NCBI GenBank assembly: GCA_027886175.1
Contig: JAJNNQ010000002.1
Span: 4,344,001-4,408,000, forward strand
Direction: 5' to 3'
Source: Phylloscopus collybita
Lineage: Eukaryota; Chordata; Aves; Passeriformes; Phylloscopidae
DNA length: 64,000 nucleotides
Shown here: positions 46,720 through 58,558 of the stretch, one piece after another
Position numbering within the stretch: position 1 is the stretch's first letter
Layout of the letters: the number at the start of each line of letters is the position of its first letter
Program-made: the position numbers and the translations under genes
The notes under the pieces: generated by a model
The model's database searches: none
The model's input: the letters and a program-made list of their open reading frames with translations, nothing else
What the model was told of the DNA's origin: nothing

Positions 46720-47380
46720 AGGAATGGTCAGTCCCTCCTTAAATCTCCCTGAGTCCTTGACCACTACAACATCTGGTGGAACTGAGCACCACAAACCCAC
46801 CACATCTTCCATGGTGACACCTAATCTTGAATTCCCTGCCTTCTACTCTTTTATTTTACACTATGTGTTGGGAGACATGAAAAAAACCCAAATACGAGCT
46901 CCATTCCATTTGGAGCCCTCACGTCCTCCGGCCTAGAAGGATTTCTGGCTCCTTCCTGATCCTCCCAGCTCTCCCATCTCCCTGCCTGATGTCTTCCCCA
47001 GTGGGCTCAGCAGCACCTCTGCCTGCAGGCTCAGGCACTTTCACACCTCCTGAGTTCCTCTCACCACTCCCCCTCTTTCCCTTGCCACAGGCCTGACAGC
47101 ACCGGCTTTTATCACAGCCCTTCTATTTAGCTCCCTTCCACCATAAACACCACTTATCTTTTCAATCTCTCTCCATATAAGACTTTTTTTCCCCCCAAGT
47201 CTCAAATTATTCTTGTCATCCTTATCTGAACATCCTTTAATTCCCTTGGCAGTGACTTATAGCATTCCAGATGAGAGAGAAGCCTTGGTTTTATACCACA
47301 CTGAAATTTACTCCATCCCATTTCTTACACACCCTAACCTTTTGTTTGCCTGTTTGACAGAAGCTGCACCCGAGCTGAAA
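46720..47380 (-). mobile_element. Possible very old CR1-like relic (antisense)
   Basis: The sequence CTCCCTGAGTCCTTGACCACTACAACATCTGG, then GGTTTTATACCACACTGAA, then CCTTTTGTTTGCCTGTTTGACAGAAGCTGCACCCGAGCTGA recalls the antisense CR1/L3 order ending in 'TTTGCCTTTTTGACAGCAGCTGCACACTGAGC'. It is highly diverged and its ends are uncertain. Confidence 0.38.
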
Positions 47381-49080
47381 GTTTAAGTGAGAAGGGTGCA
47401 ATGATGATTCAGAGATACTTTCTGTTGGTCAGTGCTGTTATGAAGATAATTCGTTGTTTCTAAAGCTTTGTGCAAGGGCATTCCCCCTCTGAGCTCATAT
47501 TTCCTATGCAATACTCCAGACAGGGAGCTGCAAACTACCTCCCATTGCTGCCAGCAGTTCATGTCCTCCAGGGTGGAGGAGGCACCTGTAATTAGTGGCT
47601 GCAGAGATAAATATTCACTAGCCCCCATAGAGGACTGGTATTGAGCCAATATAAGTTAACATAACTCAGGATTTTTTTTCCCCCTAATTAAAATCTTTGC
47701 GATTAGTAGAAGGGTTGTTTGTTTTTTTTTTTTTTGTAAACCTTTTGAAGTCCCTTTAAATTTCCCTGAGACCTCCTGCCATCTATCACTGCAGCAGTCT
47801 TATGATAGTGCTGCATCTGCAACTGATAAGCATTCTCATATTCCTTGCTACCTCTTGTATATGGATTATTTTCCATTCAGCAGCAGTGGTTTAACTGAAG
47901 GATAGCAGGGCAAGGTCTCTCACCTTGATGTGGGTTTATGTGGTGCCTAACAAAGTAAGACCTTGATCCACAGCTAAACCTACAAAATAAGGCTGCTGCT
48001 AATACTAACTTGTCAGGTCCCCTCACGCTGTCCACTTGCCTATTTCAGTTATGACCTTCAGAAATTCTTTATCACCTACTGTGGACACAGCAGTGATGTT
48101 AGCCATAAATTTTACCACCTTGTTTTTCCATCCTTTTTCCTGCATTGCCCCTTCTTCTCTATTAGTTTGTGTCTTTTTGCCTGTCAGTCCTACATTTCAA
48201 GTTATTTTGGATTCAAATGTTCCCTTGTTGAATATACGGTCTAACATGCTATGCACTCTTCCAAAAATAAATATAAATTAATAGTGCCTTTATGATACAA
48301 ACCAGCCCACTGAAGTTAAGAGAACTCCTGATGGAAAAGGGCCCAAGGTAAATAACAGTAGTAGAATGTGTCCCTTAGAGTTTGTCTTAATTAAAAGTAT
48401 AACGACACACATTAAAAATTTACAACTGAAAAGGTTATGAATGTGTAATGTTTAATAACAGTAATGCAAAAAGGTGATATTTAGTTTCCAGCACTCGCAT
48501 GAATGCTCATCCTCTGAATTTAGAAATAACTGTAGCTGTGTGGTTTGATCTCTAATTAAGATTTAATTAATCCCTAAAGCTCAGTTCAACTTAGATTAGA
48601 CCTATATTGATTTGAAATTCTTTACAGTTGCACTCCTGGTACAGCAAACTCACCTGCTGCTCATGGTGCTGTTCACAGCATTAGCAAGGCATTTAAGGGG
48701 TCTGTCTGACCTTTAACAAGGGTGTCACCAAGAATCCTATAGAAAAAGTGTCCACATCAAGGGAAAACCATCCAGCCCACTTTGTTCTGCATGCCCTAAT
48801 GAGCAATTACTGGTGTGATATGAACATCAAACATCACTTCTTCCAGAACTTGCTTCTTACCTCTTGGGGCTGCAGGGTAGGAAACACGAACCAATGTTCA
48901 TCAAAGTTGATGAGAACCCTTTTCCCTTGATCACAAACACAAGGCTGTGAGTCTGACCACGAGTTTATCTTCTCACAGAGGAGGCAAAATCGTCACAATG
49001 GCACAAGGCTTTCATTGCCAGTGGTTACCAGAACTGGAGGAGATAAGGGCACACCTGTATGAAGGTAAGTTCAACTCTTT
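47381..49080. other. Intergenic, nothing recognised
   Basis: A T14 run lies near 47721. The interval 48370-48620 is AT-rich and unique (TAATTAAAAG, GATTTAATTAATCC), a weak candidate for conserved non-coding DNA. Confidence 0.45.
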
Positions 49081-49082
49081 TC

Positions 49083-49282
49083 TATGAGGGTGGTGAGGAC
49101 CTGGCAGAGGTTTCCCAGAACAGTTGTGTGTGTCCCATTCCTAGAAGTGTTTAAGGCCAGGCTGGACAGGGCTCTGAGTCACCTGGGACTGTAACCTGGA
49201 AGATGTCCTGCCCATTCCAGGAGGGCTGGGACTTGATGATCTTTAAGGTCTCTTCCAACATAAGCCTTTTATGACCTTATGA
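49083..49282 (+). mobile_element. CR1 LINE 3' end fragment (sense)
   Basis: Sense-strand CR1 blocks are readable in order: GAGGGTGGTGAGGACCTGGCAGAGG, AGAAGTGTTTAAGGCCAGGCTGGACAGGGCT, GGGCTGGGACTTGATGATCTTTAAGG and TCTTCCAACATAAGCC, ending in a degraded TATGACCTTATGAC tail. It is the only clear CR1 in plus orientation in the window. Confidence 0.92.
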
Positions 49283-49301
49283 CTTCCCAAGGCAGGAATA
49301 G

Positions 49302-49349
49302 ACCAAAAATCTTCATGCAACAGTTGAAAACCAAAAATCTTCATGCAAC
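49302..49349. repeat. Two-copy 28-bp tandem repeat
   Basis: ACCAAAAATCTTCATGCAAC occurs at 49302-49321 and again at 49330-49349, with GTTGAAA after each copy, immediately downstream of the sense CR1 fragment. Confidence 0.9.
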
Positions 49350-52300
49350 TCTGTTGAAAATCTCACTGATGGAGGGTGCAATTCCCATGGGGACCCCTCA
49401 CTTGGTCATTACAAGACCGAGAAATCTTGAACCTGGTTAGTGCAAGTCCAACTTTTCTGGCTTGAGCAGAACCGCAGATGATTGCAATGGCTTTACCCAA
49501 TGACCTTGGGAGTCAGTCATTCAGAACAAACATGCCAGGCTGCAGATCTTGGCTATGCTAGAAAAAAAGAAATAGGGAATTATAAAATGCTTCTCCTATA
49601 CTTTACAGTTGTCATCCCACAATAAGATCAGGGAATCACAGAAAGGGACTTCTAACCCTGACCGAAGACTTGGAGAGCAGCACCCTCCCCAGGGTCTGCA
49701 AGGGCATCTCATCTACGTGTGGTGGCAGAGTTTTGGCCCGAATCTCTTCTCCCATGCCTAACCTTGCTGCCTCAGACAGAGATGTGCTGAGCTAAAAGGC
49801 TACCTGAACACTCAAAAAATCCTCACACAGATGCTTGCCCTGTGCCTAACAAGCAGCTCTTCTTATCCAGCTTCTGAATGAAACCATCTGTTAAACAACT
49901 CCCCTGATCCACATCAGCTCTACAGGGGCTCTGGAATTACGACTGCAGTGAACCTATGCAGCCAGGCTTAAAATGCATTATTAGGAGGATTCATGGGGAC
50001 TCCATAATATCCAGAGAAATTCTGCTTTCTAGAATTATTTGGTTGAATATTTGTTTTCAGGACCTGCTGGCTACTTATTAGCAGTGTATTACCCTGAAGT
50101 GGCACTTCTAAAATAGCAAATTAACCTCCACAGGGCAGACAGCATCCTGCCCACAAGAGGATACCTGGAAAATGAACAACATTTGTTTTCCATGTAGGAC
50201 TGCCTGGTAATGAATGGCAGCTCATTACAGCCATTACAGACAGAGCAAAAGGGTGTTGGACTCCTGTCTGTTGCAGTGTGTTTTTGGTTTTTTTTTTTCC
50301 CTGGGTCCCTTCATGTTTTAAAGGAGGCTTCAGAACAAGGTAGAAAAAGTCAGACTCACTGTTCAGCAATGACAGCTGGTGGGTAGGGATGGTCCAAAGG
50401 CAAAATCCTGAGCTCCATCCCCCAGTGTGTAAGGAGGGGAATTTCAAAGGCACCAACCTGAGAATGTCCCAGCTCTGAAGCTGTAGTAATGTTCATCTGT
50501 CACTGCAATTGCAGATACAAAACATGGAATAAGAGTCATGGTCCCTCCTTTTTGAAATGGGTTGGCATCCCTGCAGGTGGAGGTGATGGCTTTCTTTCAG
50601 CTCCTAGAAATGGGAAACACTGTGTAAACAAGGCTGGAGGCTGTGGTGTGCAGGTTCCTGAGGTCTGAGCTCTTTGTTTCTGTTCCTAAGGAAGGGGCAC
50701 ATCTGCAGAAGTGAGGAACATGAAGACTACAGCAGCTTCTTTAATCCTGCTGGTGATTCACACAGTGGCTTTGCCTCAGGGAGAACAGGAGAGATGGTTC
50801 TAGGGAAATCATATAGACAGTATGTACTGTCTGAGTTATAAAAGGAAAATCTTGGTTGCTGTAGACAAATTGAAGTAGTGTAGCTTTATATCTAATGCAA
50901 TGTGCCATGCAGTCTGCTGTTGGAGGTGCAAAGGAGAAGGTTGCATGTAGGGCAGGGCTGATCTCACTTTGCACCCCAGCACCTTAGCCTGAGCAGGCAG
51001 AGAGCTACATCCCCAATAACAGGGCAAAATTATTTTTAGATTTATTTTTTTCCCTCACATGATAACCAGAAGACATGGTTATGGAGGTATCAGCACACAT
51101 TGCCTTTCAAACTCTTAATCTCAAAAGCCTGTTCAGTTTGGAAGGGTGATTTAATTGTTCACAGCTCAAGTTATCTGAAGTCCTGTGAGGATCAAAGCAT
51201 TCAAGCCTAAAGAGTTTCAGTTTGGGTTTCCTCTATTCCCGTGCAGACTGAAAAGGATGCTGTTACAGGGTTTTTAGTTTATGGCTCCTGCTGCTTGAGG
51301 GGTCTGTCTGAAACAAGCTGCCCTATCCACAGATACTGCATCCATAGTGGCTTTCCCTTGCTGCAAGGTTGACAATTTCTGCCACTGCTCAGGACAGGGG
51401 AAACTGGGGTCTGAAAGGGATAATTAGCACGCAGAGAAGAGCAGGCAGTCTAGTTCTCTATGTATCTCCCAATTTTTCTTGAAGACAATTGGCAGAGCTT
51501 CCTTAAGAGCTGCCATCCAGAATAAACCCAAATTTTGGTCCATCAGTTTTGATACTGTTGAGTCTAAGATCCCCTTAGCCACTGGCTCTGGAGGTGGCCT
51601 TTAAGGTCTGTACCCCCTCCTGCACCATGTGATTCCTGAAGATCAGCTTACATAGACATTAAATCCAACAGGAACCTTCCCGCTCACCAAAAATACTTCC
51701 ATACCATCAGCAGAACTCCTGGTCACCTTGACAGTGTGAAAGCAGCTAAAGATCCCAATGGCACTCTTTAACAGCACTCCTAAACCCTGTGCACACTCGA
51801 CACAGACATTCCAGCATAGTTACAGACCTGCAGGAGGAACACACTCCTGAAAATCTAGGTAACATCCTTCCAAAAAGACCCCAAAACTTCCACATCTTCC
51901 CCTTGATCTTTTGTTGTGCATTCAGTAAGTCCCATTCTCCAGAAAAGGTTTTGCTTATACAGTAGTTCTCTTTGATTATCACAGTGCCCTTTGTCAGATA
52001 CTCACCTGAGCTATTTGAGGCCGCCTTCCACCACAGAAGAAATCCAGCCTGGAAGAACAGCCTGGATGGTAGCTGAATCTCTACCCACAGAGGTTTTCCT
52101 CTGAATAGATTGCCCTGACTGGACATAGATATTCACTTTCTGCCCTGTTCCCCGTTTTTTCTCTAATATTTCATATCAAGTCCCCTGCACTTGTCAGAGC
52201 AACTCAGATCAAGAGAGAGGAATTTGTGCAGAAGAGAAGGCACAGTGTCATTTGGCAACTGAAACAGCATTCACAAAAAAAAGTTAGCTCCCCAGCACTT

Positions 52301-52360
52301 TCATGTGCCACTATCACAAGTATCTATGCTGACCAAAGTAGGCTCAGAGGGAAAAAAAAG
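49350..52360. other. Intergenic, nothing recognised
   Basis: No exon, RNA gene or element was recognised. Short frames have no domain signature. Confidence 0.45.

Positions 52361-52390
<30 letters not shown>
52361..52390. repeat. A30 homopolymer
   Basis: Thirty consecutive A, preceded by an interrupted GAAAAAAAAG. No retrogene or element body was recognised upstream. Confidence 0.97.
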
Positions 52391-52392
<2 letters not shown>

Positions 52393-55300
52393 CAGCATGG
52401 AAGTTCCATTCCAACTTCCATTCCAATCTCTGTGCCATTTAAGTCATCAAAACTTTCTCAAAGTGTAATGAAGCTGGGAAAGCAAAGAGATAAAAAGCCA
52501 TTTCTAGGAAAGGAAGACCAAAAAGCTTCCAAAATGGCAAACTCCTAATTTTCTTAATTCCTTTTTTCACTGAGAATTTGGAGCTGTAGAACATGTACCC
52601 ATCGGTGATGAGAGCAAAGGTAATAAACATCGCCATGTAACCTTGGCTGTTCCCTGCAAACTGCAGTTACCCAGAAGCCCAGCCACCTAACATAAAAGGA
52701 AACTATCCACTTTAATTAGCAGAGCAATCAAAAGACTCTTACACAGGAAAGCATTTATCACCAAATAGAAAATGAATGATACTTTAAAATTAGAATATGC
52801 AGAATTCATAGCCAAAGGCACTCAGGGGAAAAGGAGCTTTGCACCAAACCAGACGGGGATTTTTTTTTTGGCTTCAGTCTAATGAACTTTAACAATAGAT
52901 ATCAAATTCTGTCTGGCAGCATATTTTAGCAGTGGATCTGATTTTTCAGAACTACTAAGCAAACCTCACCAGTTACAGGAGGAGGAGACTAGCATTTAGA
53001 AAACTCGTGTTAACCTGTATTCAGATCTCAAACCCAGATCCTTGGAAATCCAGTTTGTAAAAAAATCTTTGCCTATACTTTCAAAATGAGAACAAATGAG
53101 CAGCAGAAAAATTAAATTTTAATGTTTCATTTTGATGAAGATTTCTTTGTATCCCACTTAAATGCTGTGCAGGAAGAAACCAGGCAACACCACATTTCAT
53201 TATCAGGAGTTTGGGCAAAGCTTGAATTGGAAGATGACAGCAACCTTCTCTTGGTCTTCCTGTACTTAACAAAAAAATTGAAATGCCCAAAAATCAGGGA
53301 AGAGATAGATAAAAATATCTTCCTATCAGCTTAGAAGCTTAAAGGGATATTGAAGCACAGAAGGCTGGAGATGTTTTTAAAACAGTAGGAGATGCTGTCA
53401 CTAAGTGGTCAGTCTTCCTAGAAAACATTAAAATGCAAAATGCAGAGTTTTCCACTGGTTTTGCAAATCTCATCTTTCAAGGGAGCTGAAAGCTATGGGG
53501 ACTAAGCTTTAGCTCAGCCAAAATGCAGCTCCACACCAAGGCAGTTCCATAATTACTGCAAAATGACAACAGTAAATCAGCCTGCTACAGGCTCCCAAGT
53601 ACAGATGGGATTATTTGATTGCAACATTTCAAAATGCACAAGCTTTGGTTCATATCAGCACAACTCACCCGAGTTGCCTTAGGTTTGCAAAGTGAGGATC
53701 CCACAAATTGCATCCAACAGGAAAGTTGATCTAAAAAGTAAGAAAGGTCTTAATGACAGATTTACTCACAGTAGCTGTTTAGCCATTTGATGTATAAAGA
53801 GCATAAAGGGAATGAGACAGGGTGTGGGTCCTGATAAGCAGAAGGGAGACAAATCAGGAAGTCCACCCATATTCAGTCTATTTGTTTCTGCTTTCTTCTA
53901 AGGCCCTTTAAGGAGATCTGTGATTTTTATAGCCCCACTGGAGTTTCCATGATGTGCCAACTGTAACTTTTAGAACTACGACAGACAAAAGTTATTTTGT
54001 CCAGGGAATGTAAGTTTGGGTCCCTGGTGTATTGCTGCAGCTGCATATTCCTCACTTCTGGGAGTGGGCAAGGGATGTCTCTGCTTTTGGTTACTGTTGA
54101 ACTCCCAATTCTTTTTTTACCAACCTTTATAAGCAGGCACACATGTGGCTTAGCTGCAACAGATTTGCTGGATCAGAAAGTGCTAATGCAGAACTGTGTA
54201 AACAAGAAATTCACGATCCAACAAGAAAGTCCTTGTCTGAACCCAGCCTCACTTCACATCTCCACACAACCAAGCCACCCTAATTCTGTCTACTTCCAGT
54301 TGGTACTTGCCTCTTGCTTTTGGTATCCAGGATGTTCTGTGCTTCAAAGACACTATAACCACCAAGATAATTCCTGAAGCTCTGTGCACTAAAGATATAA
54401 ATTTGTCTGCAGAGGTTTTAGAAGCACTTAAAAACCCTTGTATATTACCCTGCTGTTTGTGCAAAAAGCCCTTTTAAAGCTTAAGTGCCCTTGGATGCCA
54501 AACTAGCATGACCAGCACAGATATGAACAAGATAATCTAAATCATGCCTTGTTACATCCTGGTGGAACAGTGACTTCCTCGTGGCTCAGCAGAAGATTTG
54601 TTCAGCTTGCTTGAGAAAAGTGTCTCACCCAGTACCTGGTAGCAGTCATAAGTTATGGAATAGGGAGGGTGGTGTCTGGGTAGAGTCTTGCAGAGCAGGT
54701 CTAGAGCCATCTGCCAGGACTGGGCTCAGAACTACTCAGGATGGCAAATCCATCATCATTTTTCTGTTCATGGGTTCAATGGAAGTGGAGCTGGAGGTTG
54801 TCCTTTGCATGGCCGTATGCTATGGCTGATTTTTATTGTTTCCAGATCTAGATTTAAATACCTCAAGCAATAGAGCTGCCACTGGAAATCATTCCATAGT
54901 GTAAGAAATTGCCTTGTTAAGAACTTACCTTGATTTCTAGGATGGCCTTCCTTTGGCCCAGACTTCACCCACTTTAGATTGTCTTATGAACACTATAAAA
55001 TGGACATGTGTAATAATGGGAGAAGCCAGATCTACTTCTGAATGGTCTGGCTTGACTATGCAGCACCACATTGGTGCCCTGGTTTTAATCAAGCCTGCAG
55101 TACCCACAGGAGCATGGAGACCTGCCCATTATGCTCATTAGGCCCCCATCTCAGTTGCAGTCACTGCTCCAGGTTTGGTAGAGGCACTCTTTCCAAACTT
55201 CTACTCTACCTTAACAATGTCTCCAAGGTTATCTGTGTAGGGACAGTACAGAGGACATGCCTTTGCAGAAAAACCAGATGCACTTGTAGCTGGAATGATT

Positions 55301-58095
55301 CCTAGTTCATTAAAAAGTGTTGTAAGTATCTCCATTGTGAGTTTGCAAGGATTTGATAATGGCCTGAAATGAGAACAAGAGACATCTACAAAAGAAATAT
55401 TGAAAATGTTGTACAGGCCAAACAGAGCCATGGAAGCAGCAGTCTGGCTACCTACAGCATTAAGGGAAACACTGAGCTTCTAGTGATGGTTTGCAAACAT
55501 GGAAAGGAAAAGAGAAAGGCCCTTTTCAGAGACGACTGGAGGTAGCTCCTCTACAAGCAAGGCTTGAGTTGTCCCTATAAACAGCCAGCACAGCTCCTGC
55601 AGCTATGTGGAACTGTGGCCTGAGGAAGTGGGCACCATTTGGGAGCACTTGCTGCTCAAGCTGGCCCTGTGCAGAAAATGGGATCACCATTCCCACAGTT
55701 CCAGATTTACCTGTATTTACCCTGAGCCCAAAGGTTTCTTGCCAGCTTTGGTGAAGGAACTCAACTCTAGAAAAAGGGATCGATACCACAAGGAAATAAA
55801 TGAGATTTATGAAGTCACTCCCTCTGCAGGGAGATGCAGTTGGTTGAGAGCAGTGTGGAACATATTGTTCTTTGGCTTTGGCATCTCTAAGACCATCCTG
55901 CCCATTTGGTCTCACCTCCCTCACAATACAGACTGCAGACTCTCCCTATGGGAATCACGAATCAGACTCTTGACTTTTAGCTAATTTAGTGTATTTTCTA
56001 GGAACACATCCAGACTTGATTTAAAGCTGTCAGATGATGGGGAATTTAGGTAAGTTGTTCCAGGAGCTAAAAATGCCTATGGTTATGTGTGTATGCTCAT
56101 TTTTATGTTGAATTTTGAGATATTCAGCTTTCAGCTACTGTACTTCATCATGGATTTGATCTCTTCTGTTGGGGGGAAAACAACCCTATCCCAAATATTA
56201 AGTTGTAAATATACAGCACACGGTACTAATGCTGCTTGTAATTCTACTCTTGAGGAAAATTTACTCCACTTTGAAAGTGAAATGGGCCTCCTTGTACTTA
56301 CTGAGCCAGGAGAGTTGATGCACCCTTTACCTCACTGTGCAACAGCTTCCCCAGATAGCCTTTAATCTGCAAGATGAAAGAGCCTTCTAATAGTGTATCA
56401 GGAAATTTACCTGCACAGTGTGATTAAGTCTCAAGTAAATTTCTGTTTGCTAAGTTAAACAGAATAAACCTCTTTTCCCCTCCCTCCCCTTTTATGGCTG
56501 GTGCAGAAGCTATGGGATGTTCCAAATTCCAGAAAACCCTGATTATCTTCTGTCCAAAAGGCATTTAGTTCTTTCTTTCTTAAGTCAGAAATTGCTAAAG
56601 ATGTACATTTTGAGATATGCTGCAGACAGGGATTATTATTTTTTTCTACACTACATAAAATAAGGAGACATGAACAGAATGTCTATTAGGAACACATAAA
56701 ATATGAAAGCATAAAAATCTTCTTGTTGTTAAAGACTTTTATAAGATGCTGTAGGATCGCAGGCTATTTACTCTGACATCTCTGCAAAAGTTGCTGAAGC
56801 TGCCAACATTAAAAAAAAAACCTTAGCAAAAACAGTGTCTTTAGGGATTTCTCCAATGATAGTTCTTTATTTATGACTCCATTTAAAAAATTTAACTCAG
56901 CACATTTGTTTACTTATGATGGGGTTGGCTTCCCCCCACCCCACATGCCTTTGTAGGGGAACAAAGGAGTGCCAAGAGCTAGCCCTATAGCAAGCAGCCT
57001 CTTGGGATGAGTTAGTGCTCTCTCTCCAGCATTTTTCCCATTATGCCCAGGGCAGGGAGAGAGTCACAGCCTGGCATGTAGGAAGCTAAGAGAAAATGAA
57101 TCCCTCGGGCTCATCTGGGGGGCTCATACCCAGCCCTTGTGACAAGTGAGGCAGCGTTCAGTGCTCCTGGATGGGTACAAGGTCAACTTCCAGCACTGGA
57201 AGTGGCAGGGGGAGTCCAGGGAAAATTTCTACAAGGGAAAAACACAGTCACAACTGAATCCACAACAGCTAGCAAACCCTGACCCTAACAGCATCCCCAT
57301 CACCCCCAGAATTAACACCCCCTTTTCACCCTACCGTGGATGCAAATCCCTACCACAGCCAGAAAGAGAGGGATGTACCTGCTCCTTGCCCCCAGTCAGA
57401 AAAATCCCAGGTGATTTGGGAGGAAATAGAGCCAAAGGTGGAAAGGCAAAAATGATCCAGTATGGGACAGGGAATGACAGAGATGTACTCAGTCAGAAGG
57501 CAGCAGACCACCAAAACCTGCACCCACTCAGATTTCTGCAATAGCTCATCAGCATGGAAAGTGCTGAGTGCCATCAGCATTCTGTGCTTGAAACATCCAG
57601 AAATGCTCAAGCAGAGACACCCCAAAGCCTGCTGTTAAAACTTCCTATACCTTAAATACCCTTGCAGTTTGCAGTAGTAAACGAGTGCACATTTTTTTTT
57701 ACATTAGAGATGGAATGAAAACGTTTTGAACGCGCTGGATTTCTGCCTGGCTGCAGGACTGGATTGTGTTAGAGAAACTTCACAGAGCTTTAAAAGGGAT
57801 TGTGTAAGGGCAGCCATGCCCCTCCAAAAAATAAATGTCTCTCCGGCCTGAGTTTTGTTTCCCCATTGTCTCCCTTCAGCAGCCCAGTAATCCCAGTGCT
57901 TCGCTGTTTTGCTTTGTCCTATTCAGAAGGAAACCCCTTACACAATGAGACCCCTTTGGCACAGGCAGGACATCAGGGGTGCTGAGCTGTGAAGAGCTGT
58001 GTCAGTTGTAAGCCCGGTCAGAACCAGCACGGGGTGTTTTTGTCCCCAGAACTTGATGGAAACAGAGAGGGGAAAAAAGGAAGGAAAAGGGGAAG
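52391..58095. other. Intergenic, nothing recognised
   Basis: The longest frames (125-132 codons, for example 55607-55984 and 57146-57544) have no recognisable domain and no convincing splice context. No structured RNA was seen. Confidence 0.45.
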
Positions 58096-58119
58096 AAAAA
58101 AAAAAAAAAAAAAAAAAAA
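58096..58119. repeat. A24 homopolymer
   Basis: Twenty-four A within a wider purine-rich patch (58060-58130). Confidence 0.95.
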
Positions 58120-58535
58120 GAATGTAAGGGCCAGAAGAGTATGTACAGACCTCTGAAGTCTCGATAATAGTAGGAATGTCCCATTTCCAAGTGCCACTGG
58201 CAAGCATCACCATAAGGATGAGTGAGGGGAGCTGGAAATCCCAGTGCTCAATTCCACAGGCAGGCAGATGCCTGCCAGGCTTGCAAAACCCCTGGCCCCA
58301 GGGAGCAGAGGATGCTGAGCCCTGCCTGAGCCTCCCACAGCCCTGGACACGCCATCAGGGCCAGCATCAGCACACAATGCCCTTTTTCCATCCGTCCCCT
58401 TTGAGGATGTGTTTTTGCCACACAAGGGCTGAATGTGAAGCTTGAATGTCTCCTTAGAGCAGCGACGATTTACCATGTTGGAATAAGTCTGTAAAGTGTC
58501 TTTTACAGAAGCAGCAGGCCTCCTGCCAAGGGGCC

Positions 58536-58558
58536 TTTTTTTTTTTTTTTTTTTTTTT
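58536..58558. repeat. T23 homopolymer
   Basis: Twenty-three T, 417 bp from the A24 tract in opposite polarity. No element was recognised in the interval between them. Confidence 0.95.

Noticed and set aside
52361..52390. A30 as the tail of a processed pseudogene
   Set aside because: No recognisable coding sequence upstream and no flanking duplication seen.
55607..55984. 125-codon plus-strand frame considered as a possible exon or retroelement relic
   Set aside because: No recognisable motif, no convincing acceptor or donor, and a similar-length frame on the opposite strand.
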